DNA of 64,000 bases. Origin: Dyadobacter sp. LHD-138 (GTDB lineage Bacteria > Bacteroidota > Bacteroidia > Cytophagales > Spirosomataceae). Where the stretch lies: positions 1 to 64,000 of the forward strand of contig NZ_JAVFVU010000004.1 of the NCBI RefSeq assembly GCF_030929615.1. The letters are read 5' to 3'. This document shows, in pieces, positions 8,082-15,725 of the stretch. The notes beneath the pieces were generated by a model, which worked only from the letters and a program-made list of their open reading frames with translations, was not told the DNA's origin and did no database searches. Every line of letters starts with the position of its first letter. Within the stretch, counting starts at the first letter, position 1. The position numbers and the translations under genes were made by a program.

Positions 8082-9413
8082 CTAGGAGGGGGTGGTCACT
8101 AACTGTCTATTGGCTTTTGGGGCCGCGAATTTATCAAAATATTTAATCCCTAGGAAACGGATCATGACGGCGTAAGGAAACCAGTACGCAATATCGTAAG
8201 GCCGGCCTCCAGATATTAACAAAACGATCAGTGAAACAAAGAAATACGCCAGGAATGTTGATAGCGGACTTGTGTTTCTTTTGATCTCCTGAACGGCATA
8301 AATGAAAAGGAAAAAATTAAAGCCATTGAAAAACAAGAAGCCGATAATTCCGTGGTTGACCCATGCTTCAAGAATCGGGATATCGAGGAAACCGCTTTTA
8401 TATCCTCTGCCGAGGAATACATCCCATGAATAAAATGTTTCAAGAAAGTCGGAAAAACCACTGACACGCCCCATCGCAGAAGCATCAATATCTGCTGTTT
8501 CGGTAAGTTTAACGCCGAAAGAGGTGAAAATTACGTCCATGATCCGGTCTTCAAATACACTCCAGTAATTCATAAGACTATCATATACGTTGCCGTACTG
8601 GCTCAGGAAATAATTGACACCGACCAGGACGAGGCCGGAAATCATGATATTTTTGAAAGTGAAGAAATTCCCAACGGCCGAAAACATTCTGGAAAGCTTG
8701 AAATTGTAAAATACATAGAGCCCCAGCATCATCCCAACCCCCAGATAACTGGATTTTGCCAGGGAAAGAATGACAACGGCCAGGCTGAAAAGAACAGAAA
8801 AATATAAAAATAACCGGCCAAAAATACTCCTATAACGGGGAATAAGCACCAGTGCGGAAAGTAAACAAATAACCCCGTTCCGGGCTGTAATGTGCGGATT
8901 TCCACCTGCCTGTGCACCTTCATTGGAAAAACTAACGGCAGCACGCATCCCGATGGTCCAGCTTGGATCGGTGATCAGTGAGTAAACCAGGGTAATATTT
9001 GAAAACAGTGAAAACAGGAACAAAACCGGTACCAAAGTTTCGGCTACATCGCTGGGAACACTGAGCAGAAGAATCAAAAAAGCGAAAATAAATACATAGT
9101 TACCGACATCCGTAACCCCTTTTCCAATGGGATTGAAAAAGAAAAAGTAATACATCGAGATCGCAAGAAAACCTACGCCGAGATTAAACAGGATAGGATT
9201 GGGCTTGTAAAATCTCAGAAACAGATTGCTCGGCACCATCAGTGCCAGTGCCAAAAGGAAGAAAATAGCAGTAAATGTACTGCTCGCAGGTCCGATTCCC
9301 AGTGTGTCCCGAAAAAAGAATATCAAAGGAAATCCGTTGAACATCATGGCGATGCCCACAGAATACCTCAGGAAATTAAAGTTCTTGATTAAACTTGCTA
9401 GATTCAAATTCAT
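8082..9413 (-). CDS. O-antigen ligase / Wzy-like polysaccharide polymerase
   Basis: A 443-residue polytopic inner-membrane protein with about 11-12 hydrophobic segments. A large periplasmic loop around residues 270-345 contains RVSGFSDFLETFYSWDVFLGRGYKSGF. The segment GGNPHITARNGV, next to membrane segments, and the LGRGYKSGF-like loop match the O-antigen ligase/polymerase (Wzy, WaaL) superfamily, which joins undecaprenyl-linked repeat units in the periplasm. Ligase and polymerase cannot be separated by sequence. Its ATG overlaps the stop of the upstream glycosyltransferase by 4 bp (ATGA), so the two are translationally coupled. It is the last certain gene of the polysaccharide locus. Confidence 0.82.
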   Translation of the reverse strand: MNLNLASLIKNFNFLRYSVGIAMMFNGFPLIFFFRDTLGIGPASSTFTAIFFLLALALMVPSNLFLRFYKPNPILFNLGVGFLAISMYYFFFFNPIGKGVTDVGNYVFIFAFLILLLSVPSDVAETLVPVLFLFSLFSNITLVYSLITDPSWTIGMRAAVSFSNEGAQAGGNPHITARNGVICLLSALVLIPRYRSIFGRLFLYFSVLFSLAVVILSLAKSSYLGVGMMLGLYVFYNFKLSRMFSAVGNFFTFKNIMISGLVLVGVNYFLSQYGNVYDSLMNYWSVFEDRIMDVIFTSFGVKLTETADIDASAMGRVSGFSDFLETFYSWDVFLGRGYKSGFLDIPILEAWVNHGIIGFLFFNGFNFFLFIYAVQEIKRNTSPLSTFLAYFFVSLIVLLISGGRPYDIAYWFPYAVMIRFLGIKYFDKFAAPKANRQLVTTPS

Positions 9414-10294
9414 CTTGATAATCTGAAACGTATGTATTTGAAATCAAATCGAAACAAAAAATAGGACACTTTTCGGATCCTGCACCAAAGATACCGTATT
9501 TTGTTCAGAGCTGGGAAGGTTATCGCAGAATTGTACAATTTTTGTATCTTCAAATGTTCCTCAGATCCAACGGATGCGATCGTGGATGACTTGGCATCTG
9601 CATGTATTCTGAGTGCACCGCCTAGTCCGTCGATCTTACGGATTTTAGTCGTATCGTGCAGGGTATAGCGTGTGATGAATTCATAATCAAATGCAAAGCG
9701 ATACGATTCATCAAACTTGCCATATTTTTCAACCAGTGCCCGTTTGAAAAACAACGACTGATTATGGATCTGCATACCTTCCAAAATCTGGCAGGTAAGG
9801 CTATATGACGTTGTTTTCAATATTTCGGTCACTTCGTCATCCGTTGAGATCATGAACAGATCACCGTAAAGAATATCTGCTGGCTGCTGCAAAGTCGCTC
9901 TACCAAAACGCTGAAAGGTCCCGGAAAAATATACATCATCGGAATTTTGGAAACTGATCCATTCACCGGTAGCCCTTTCCAGTGCTTTATTGATGGCATG
10001 AACCTGTCCGCGGTCTTTTTCGGAAACCCAATAGGTCAGGTATTTTTCGTATTTTTTAATAACCTCAACGCTTCTGTCCGTAGAACCGCCATCGATAATG
10101 ATGTATTCAAGATTTGGATAATTCTGGTTCAAAACGCTTAAAATAGTGCGTTCCAGAAAATCCGCCTGGTTATAAGAAGGCGTAATGATGGTAAGCTTTG
10201 GAAAACGCCTGCTTTCATCATTCGCTGCATTATTTACCGTCAATTTCGATATAAAATCACGAAGTTCGGTTGTACTTTCCTGAAGAGGTTTCAT
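9410..10294 (-). CDS. Family 2 glycosyltransferase
   Basis: A 294-residue cytosolic or membrane-associated GT-A enzyme that adds one sugar to the growing lipid-linked unit. The N-terminal core is LTIITPSYNQADFLERTILSVLNQ (from residue 34), IDGGSTD (67-73), EKDRGQVHAINKAL (92-105) and the metal-binding FQNSDD (115-120). The tail has YEFITRYTLHDTTKI and an aromatic, basic C-terminus that may contact the membrane. It overlaps the next gene (polymerase) by 4 bp and sits 27 bp after the GT-like gene upstream. Donor and acceptor cannot be predicted. Confidence 0.93.
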   Translation of the reverse strand: MKPLQESTTELRDFISKLTVNNAANDESRRFPKLTIITPSYNQADFLERTILSVLNQNYPNLEYIIIDGGSTDRSVEVIKKYEKYLTYWVSEKDRGQVHAINKALERATGEWISFQNSDDVYFSGTFQRFGRATLQQPADILYGDLFMISTDDEVTEILKTTSYSLTCQILEGMQIHNQSLFFKRALVEKYGKFDESYRFAFDYEFITRYTLHDTTKIRKIDGLGGALRIHADAKSSTIASVGSEEHLKIQKLYNSAITFPALNKIRYLWCRIRKVSYFLFRFDFKYIRFRLSR

Positions 10295-10321
10295 ACTTAT
10301 TTTTATTCCTTTGTATTAACC

Positions 10322-11272
10322 TTAAAATTGGTCAATGAATTTTGTGATATTTTCCAGCTTAGCGGCGATTTTCTTTCTCAGCAATCTGTCGCTACTGATA
10401 TTGGACGTTTTGCCGTAGCCTGGCTGCTTATTCAGATTAACTTTTTCGTATTTTTTTACGGTTGTTTCGTATGCTGCGAACAGCTTTTTGAAAACGGGAT
10501 TTTGATCGATCAGTTGAACATGATCAGACCAGACCGGATGAAATGTATTCAGACCGGCATAATCGATGGAAATCAGCTTTTCATTGTCGACAAAATAACT
10601 GCCGTTTTCTTCTGTTAAGGTTTTGTTCAAAATGCTATGTAAACCATAATGCCATCCGGCATGGTTGATCTGAACCGTATTTTTAACCCAGACAGGACCG
10701 TAGTTAAGCCAAAGCTGATCGAGGCACATGCCGTTGCAAAGGTCAAATTTAGCACGGTCGATGGTACGGTGCGCCCACCAATCTAACAAATGAACCGTAG
10801 CCTCACCAGGTTTTAGCATCCAACTCCCGGAATGAAACATGCCGATATTCAAAATACGCTTGTCGTCCAGATTATTGGAAGCAGCAAGCGGTTTTGTGAT
10901 ATGTGGTGTCAATAACAGATCCGCTTCCTGACCCCCTGCTTCAAATACCGAACTGAACAGCACAGTGGTTGGAGAGAGAAAAATCAAACGGCTGCAATCT
11001 TTGTGTTTTCTTAGTATTCCCTTTGCAAACCATGGACGCGCGGCGAAAACAATTTCAAAATCGTAATAACGGGCGCACATTTCTCCCCACTCCGGGATAT
11101 CAATTTTTTCAATTGATAATAATTTTATTCCATCCTGCACATTAGGTAAAGGTACGGTGTCGGCCCAGCCAAGATAAAAAATGCTGTCGGGATGCAAACG
11201 CAATACGGAAGCACCCAAAGCCAGCGCGTTGGATAATTCAGATCTGTTGCAAACGGTAAAAAATATGTTCAT
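10322..11272 (-). CDS. GT-A-like protein lacking the DXD motif
   Basis: A 316-residue paralogue of the protein encoded at 12051-13034. Shared landmarks are MNIFFTVCNRSELSNALALG against MTIAFTICSINYLAQARTLG, a GF/WxEMAxRY segment, LTPHI/LTPHV, LNIGMFHSG against LNTGIYNLG, and DLCNGMCLDQLWLNY against DLCNGLFVDQNWMNF. Those conserved parts suggest the fold is kept. However, the position of the paralogue's D104-P-D106 reads S100-P-T102 (FLSPTTVLF). Loss of both acidic residues suggests altered metal dependence or an inactive partner protein. The C-terminus is basic (RLLRKKIAAKLENITKF). It lies 16 bp after the DUF5672-like gene. Confidence 0.8.
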   Translation of the reverse strand: MNIFFTVCNRSELSNALALGASVLRLHPDSIFYLGWADTVPLPNVQDGIKLLSIEKIDIPEWGEMCARYYDFEIVFAARPWFAKGILRKHKDCSRLIFLSPTTVLFSSVFEAGGQEADLLLTPHITKPLAASNNLDDKRILNIGMFHSGSWMLKPGEATVHLLDWWAHRTIDRAKFDLCNGMCLDQLWLNYGPVWVKNTVQINHAGWHYGLHSILNKTLTEENGSYFVDNEKLISIDYAGLNTFHPVWSDHVQLIDQNPVFKKLFAAYETTVKKYEKVNLNKQPGYGKTSNISSDRLLRKKIAAKLENITKFIDQF

Positions 11273-11289
11273 TCTTATTGATCTCTTTC

Positions 11290-12051
11290 TTACTTATAGT
11301 ACGGAAGTTTATCAGCACTATCCAAGTCAATGCCGGACAATCCGGTTGGCCATGCATCACGGTTATCTGCATATCCGGGATGTACGTGTGTAATATTTTG
11401 GGAAAAACGACTCTGAACGATCGGTGTCGGTTTTCGTAAATTCGGCCAGAAACGGTTGGCTTCAATCTCCCAAAATACAGAATCCTTATTGGGGAAATTC
11501 TCCTGCTGGCGATAATCATGCGCTTCCTTTTTTCTGGACGACAATGTTTTGATCATCCGCTGCACATTGCACAGTTTCAGCCCGTTATTTTCAAAACTTT
11601 GCCCAAGTGATTTTTTCTCTGTTTCATTCAGACCTAAAATCCGGGAAAAGTCATTGATGCTGTCACTTTTAAAAACAGATTTGTCTAAAACCGGATTGGC
11701 ATGCAGGTAGTCATAACCCTGTTTACACCAGTAATGGATTTCATCCTTGACAATCCAGCTATTCAATTCATGAATCAGAAGAAAATCACTCCAGGTGAAA
11801 CGGTTGTAAAAATCTTCCATCAGAAAGAGATTTGACAAAGTATCCCGGGACTGAAAATACTTTGACTTAAAAGTTAAAATTTCAACACGCTCATGGTCCG
11901 TTTTGATGGCAGATAAATCGGCTCCTGCATAAGTAAACAAAATGACAGGATATCTGGCCAGGGCCTTCAGACTGTGCTGTAAAACTTTTTCTTCATGGAG
12001 TGTCAACTCCGCATTTAATATGGGAATCAGTACAGATACGAGTTCTTTCAT
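11290..12051 (-). CDS. DUF5672-like putative glycosyltransferase
   Basis: A 253-residue protein without signal peptide or membrane segments. The segment SDFLLIHELNSWIVKDEIHYWCKQGYDYLHANP (residues about 95-125) resembles the core of DUF5672, a family found in glycan clusters and thought to be glycosyltransferases; there the motif ends in YDYIGAP. A second landmark is SVFWEIEANRFWP. The near C-terminal HVHPGYADNRDAWPTGLSG is unlike anything I can name. Its ATG shares one base with the stop of the upstream GT gene (TAATG), so the two are coupled. It is placed between the two GT-A paralogues. The function is inferred mainly from context. Confidence 0.65.
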   Translation of the reverse strand: MKELVSVLIPILNAELTLHEEKVLQHSLKALARYPVILFTYAGADLSAIKTDHERVEILTFKSKYFQSRDTLSNLFLMEDFYNRFTWSDFLLIHELNSWIVKDEIHYWCKQGYDYLHANPVLDKSVFKSDSINDFSRILGLNETEKKSLGQSFENNGLKLCNVQRMIKTLSSRKKEAHDYRQQENFPNKDSVFWEIEANRFWPNLRKPTPIVQSRFSQNITHVHPGYADNRDAWPTGLSGIDLDSADKLPYYK

Positions 12052-13034
12052 TACATGGTATCAATCTGATCGATTAGGTATTTAATGGGCCGGTTCAGGT
12101 ATTTTCGCACCCGGAGGTAACGTTTTACCTGATTCGGTTTGATATAAGCGCAAGGGAATGTGCGGTAATAGGCATTTCCGTTGCTGATCAGGCTGTTTCT
12201 GTAAATATCAAAAAGCGGAATGGCATCCGTTCGATCTGATAACTTAAACCGGTCCTGATATTTGGATAATACGTCGGGTTTTTCCGGATCATACCCGCTG
12301 TAATGGAAAAAGACAAGGGGCTGATCATCATTGACATAAAAGGTGTCTGCTTTTTTCGAAAAAACGCGCTCGTGTAAATTCCAGTAGGCTGCGTTGTAAC
12401 CGGGGTTCCGCTCAATATGTGTATTGGGAACGAAAACCGGCAGGAAATTCATCCAGTTCTGATCCACGAACAATCCGTTGCATAAATCAATCAGACACTC
12501 GTAACGAAGCTTTTCTTCCCACCATTTGATAAACTCCGTATTGGGAATACTCCTCCTGAATGCCACAAAACCGAGGTTGTAAATACCCGTATTTAAATGG
12601 TGTAATTCATTGGGAGTCAGTCTGTCTTCAATTGGGGTATTGACATGCGGGGTCAATACGGCTTCATGTTTCCTTAACGAATCCAGTAAACCCGTTAATG
12701 GCTGGTATATGATGATATCGGGGTCAAAATAGATGACATTTTTGGTCTCGGGATAATTCTTGAAAAAATAAGTGAAATAAAAAGGCTTTACCGCCGTGTT
12801 CAGTTCGGTGATATTGTAGCGGTTTGCCATTTCATCAAAGCCCTCAATTCCGATTTTATCTATTTCAATCATCGGGTATTTCGGCGTATAGGACTGCTCG
12901 AAATTTACGCCTTCCTGATTATCGACCAATCCGATTACGAATAAGATATCCGGATTGGTGACGGCTAACGAATCTCCAAGTGTGCGGGCCTGGGCTAAAT
13001 AGTTAATTGAACAGATTGTAAAGGCAATGGTCAT
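12051..13034 (-). CDS. GT-A glycosyltransferase (GT8-like)
   Basis: A 327-residue protein. It starts MTIAFTICSINYLAQARTLGDSL, as do GT8-type and related retaining enzymes. The metal/nucleotide-sugar motif VIYFDPDIIIYQP is at residues 100-112 (D104, D106), followed by HLNTGIYNLGFVAFR and LCNGLFVDQNWMN, both typical of the acceptor side. A late HYSGYDPEKP contains the histidine usually near the donor phosphate. There is no signal peptide; the basic C-terminal end (KRYLRVRKYLNRPIKYL) may bind membrane. It overlaps the upstream GT4 gene by 4 bp (ATGA) and the downstream gene by 1 bp. It is the intact member of a pair with the protein at 10322-11272. Confidence 0.85.
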   Translation of the reverse strand: MTIAFTICSINYLAQARTLGDSLAVTNPDILFVIGLVDNQEGVNFEQSYTPKYPMIEIDKIGIEGFDEMANRYNITELNTAVKPFYFTYFFKNYPETKNVIYFDPDIIIYQPLTGLLDSLRKHEAVLTPHVNTPIEDRLTPNELHHLNTGIYNLGFVAFRRSIPNTEFIKWWEEKLRYECLIDLCNGLFVDQNWMNFLPVFVPNTHIERNPGYNAAYWNLHERVFSKKADTFYVNDDQPLVFFHYSGYDPEKPDVLSKYQDRFKLSDRTDAIPLFDIYRNSLISNGNAYYRTFPCAYIKPNQVKRYLRVRKYLNRPIKYLIDQIDTM

Positions 13035-14254
13035 TGATCGTGTTTTTCGGAAACCTGCAAAGGTAGATACTTTTGAATGATCGCCTCAATTTTTGTAACA
13101 CTCTTCACGGTATTGTGACGTTCCAAAACTTTTGTACGACCTTTTTCTCCCATGGTTTCCCGCAAAGCAGGATCCAGGATCAATTTGATAAGCGCTTCTG
13201 AGGCTGCTGAAATATCCAGGTAAGGCACCACAAAACCGGCGTCAGACTCAATAAGTTCTGGCGCGCCACCGGCTCCGTCAAAACATACGACAGGAATTTC
13301 GTTTAACGCAGCTTCCAGTACAACCAGCGGATAAGGATCCTCCCTTGAACTTAAAAGCAAAACATCAAAACGGCTGATATAATCAAGTGCCTGTGGGGTA
13401 GGCGGTATTAAAATAATACGGTCTTCCAGCCCCATCAGATGGATATCATTCTTAATCAGCTCGTAAATCTCATGCTGCGGGCCCGCACCAACCCAGACAA
13501 AATAAACGTCCAGGGGCGCCGTCTTCTGAATGACCCTTCTGGCTATCCAGTTGAATATATCATTACCTTTTCGCCATTCAGCATTTCCGCAGCCACCAAT
13601 GACAACGGCGTCTTTGGGTATTGCATGCGTTTTTTCTAAAAGCTCAGGCTGCGCATTTTTTAATTTTTCGTCAATATGATCGTGATCAATAAGCGTAAAT
13701 GTGCTTACGCGATCGGTTGGGAAATGATAAGCACGGACATAATGATTGGCGACAGCGTTTGAAACGGCAATGAGATGATTTGTCTTTTTTAGCAAAAATG
13801 ACAAGCGGTCCTCATACGTATATATCTTCACCGACATGCCCAGTTCATGTACGAACAGGACTACAGGTAAATGGTGCAAAAATGTAAGGAAATCGCAGTA
13901 AACCTCAGCGTTGGCGATTGAGTTGACAAAGACCAATCCGATGTTCTGACTTTTCAACTCGGCAATAATCCGGTCGTTTTCACGCGCTGCGTTTTGTTTT
14001 TCGTAGAGCTTATAAAGCTTAACCTTTTGTAAAAACTTGCCGGAGAAAGAATTGGAACCGTTGTTTTCTGTGTTGTATAACTTCGTAATCGTCACGACCT
14101 CAGCAAATTCCTCCTCCAATACACCACCATTGCAAAGCAGCAGGTGCATCGGAACTCCTCTTTCTTTAAGCAAACGAAGCAGCTGAAGCAAAAGGAGTTG
14201 ACTCCCTGCCCGGTTGGCGTCGTGGCTTATAAATAATATTTTCTGCTGGGTCAT
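13031..14254 (-). CDS. Family 4 (GT-B) glycosyltransferase
   Basis: A 407-residue retaining glycosyltransferase of the GT-B fold. The N-terminal acceptor domain starts ILFISHDANRAGSQLLLLQLL, and the C-terminal donor domain contains GCGNAEWRKGNDIF (221-234), YFVWVGAGP (251-259) and SREDPYPLVVLEAAL (303-317). The last carries the acidic pair of the E-X7-E type motif, here D306 and E314. PVVCFDGAGGAPELIESDAG follows, typical of the nucleotide-binding end. No membrane segments are predicted. It is coupled to the next gene by a 4-bp overlap. It probably transfers a hexose in assembly of the surface glycan. Confidence 0.93.
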   Translation of the reverse strand: MTQQKILFISHDANRAGSQLLLLQLLRLLKERGVPMHLLLCNGGVLEEEFAEVVTITKLYNTENNGSNSFSGKFLQKVKLYKLYEKQNAARENDRIIAELKSQNIGLVFVNSIANAEVYCDFLTFLHHLPVVLFVHELGMSVKIYTYEDRLSFLLKKTNHLIAVSNAVANHYVRAYHFPTDRVSTFTLIDHDHIDEKLKNAQPELLEKTHAIPKDAVVIGGCGNAEWRKGNDIFNWIARRVIQKTAPLDVYFVWVGAGPQHEIYELIKNDIHLMGLEDRIILIPPTPQALDYISRFDVLLLSSREDPYPLVVLEAALNEIPVVCFDGAGGAPELIESDAGFVVPYLDISAASEALIKLILDPALRETMGEKGRTKVLERHNTVKSVTKIEAIIQKYLPLQVSEKHDQ

Positions 14255-14310
14255 TCGGTAAGTAAGTTGAATCTCAGATTTCAGATCTCAAAATCATAAT
14301 AGAGGGCTGC

Positions 14311-14970
14311 TTAATAAGCTTCGAAACTTTTCTTTCCAGGTACCTTTTTAGCAGGATTACCGATATAAATTCCCCATTCTTCCGTATCCTTGGTAATGGC
14401 AGAGGCCATTCCAACCAACGTGCCCTGGGCAATGGTCATGTAATCCCGGATGGTGCTGTTGACGCCAAAAAATGAATAGGACTCAATAACGCAGTGACCG
14501 GACATGACAACGTGCGACGTAAAAAACACGTGATCTTTGATTTGCCCGTGGTGGCCAATATGGTTTCCACTCCACATCACGACATTATTGCCAACGGTTG
14601 TGAAAGGTTGTATGGTATTGTCTTCCAGGATGAAACAGTTATCCCCGATCACTTTTCTGTCGAGAATGGTGGCGTGAGAGCTGATGTATGAAATGAACTG
14701 ATAGCCTTTTGCCTTAACCTGATCGTAGATAGCCTCCCGGTTTCTGTTCATGTTACGACCTGTCATAGGCGCAAAAAATGAATATTCAGCCGGAGAGAAT
14801 ATATTTTCAACATCTTCGAAAGCCACCAGAGGCAAACCTCTGAATGATTCCTCCGTGATATACTCCCGGTTGACCGAGAACGCAACTACTTCATGATCAG
14901 AATCATTTTCCAGATAGTAATGGGCCAGTTCTGCCGTATCCAAAACTCCAAAAATAATAACCTTTGCCAT
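14311..14970 (-). CDS. NeuD/PglD-like sugar O/N-acyltransferase
   Basis: A 219-residue left-handed beta-helix acyltransferase. The N-terminal part (AKVIIFGVLDTAELAHYYL) is the small Rossmann-like PglD domain that binds the nucleotide sugar. From about residue 100 there are hexapeptide repeats (ATILDRKVIGDNCFILEDNTI, NVVMWSGNHIGHHGQIKD, VVMSGHCVIE, YMTIAQGTLVGMASAI). They include the GHHGQI histidines that usually activate the acceptor. The end GIYIGNPAKKV is the normal family terminus. Near the DegT aminotransferase it probably N-acetylates an amino sugar nucleotide, but O-acetylation is equally possible. It lies 3 bp after the WbqC gene. Confidence 0.88.
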   Translation of the reverse strand: MAKVIIFGVLDTAELAHYYLENDSDHEVVAFSVNREYITEESFRGLPLVAFEDVENIFSPAEYSFFAPMTGRNMNRNREAIYDQVKAKGYQFISYISSHATILDRKVIGDNCFILEDNTIQPFTTVGNNVVMWSGNHIGHHGQIKDHVFFTSHVVMSGHCVIESYSFFGVNSTIRDYMTIAQGTLVGMASAITKDTEEWGIYIGNPAKKVPGKKSFEAY

Positions 14971-14973
14971 TCT

Positions 14974-15672
14974 CTATATAAGTTCGAATTCTTTAAGAAG
15001 TTTAGCGATGTTTTCATCATCGTTAAACATAAGTATGTCAATAATTGATAGCCAAGGTACGAAAGCATTTTTAAATTGAAGATAAGAGCTGGCTGTACTT
15101 TTGATAAAATCCAGTCTGATATGCTCCTTTTCAAATTTATTTTTTTCGTATAATTCCATACCACCAATCGGATTGATGTAGTGGGTGGCATTTTCCTGCT
15201 TACAAATATCCAGTATCCTGTCTTGCCCCTTTAAATCGGTATTGTTGTAAATGCCGGAAGAGGGAACAATCTCAGTTTTAATATGCATGTATGCACATAC
15301 CTTTTGTAGGGCATACAGCGTCAGTTCAGCAATGGTTTTAGATTCGAAATTTACAATTTCTTCGATCAGAAGAAAAACCTTTTGATAATTAGGTGCTTTC
15401 TGATACGATTGCTGGATGGTTTTTAAAAACTTCTTTTTCCAGGGATCATTAAGCGCCAGTTCGACTTCCTGAATGAGTTTATTCTGACTTGCGTCTTTCA
15501 GCGGAATGGTGAACAGGTGACCTTTTCCCGAAACGAGTATCTGGTTCCGGTTGATCCAGCCTTTGTTGATAAAGTTGACATCATCATATATTACAAACTT
15601 ATCGACAGCATTGATCAGCTGAAAATACCCGATGTACGGGAATATATAAGGTTGCATAATGGCAATGGTCAT
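14974..15672 (-). CDS. WbqC-family protein
   Basis: A 232-residue protein with the N-terminal hallmark IAIMQPYIFPYIGYFQLI followed by VDKFVIYDDVNFINKGWINRNQIL, diagnostic of the WbqC family (residues 3-45). Other conserved parts are FTIPLKDASQNK and ATHYINPIGGMELY. WbqC proteins occur in O-antigen and capsule loci near sugar aminotransferases. They are thought to act in amino-sugar modification, but the reaction is not established to my knowledge. No signal peptide is present. It is placed between the GT-C-like gene and the NeuD-like gene, with 3 bp to the latter. Confidence 0.92.
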   Translation of the reverse strand: MTIAIMQPYIFPYIGYFQLINAVDKFVIYDDVNFINKGWINRNQILVSGKGHLFTIPLKDASQNKLIQEVELALNDPWKKKFLKTIQQSYQKAPNYQKVFLLIEEIVNFESKTIAELTLYALQKVCAYMHIKTEIVPSSGIYNNTDLKGQDRILDICKQENATHYINPIGGMELYEKNKFEKEHIRLDFIKSTASSYLQFKNAFVPWLSIIDILMFNDDENIAKLLKEFELI

Positions 15673-15725
15673 GGAAGATTATTTAGTGTGGTGAATTTTT
15701 TTTAACCTTGTTAATCCATTGAGAA

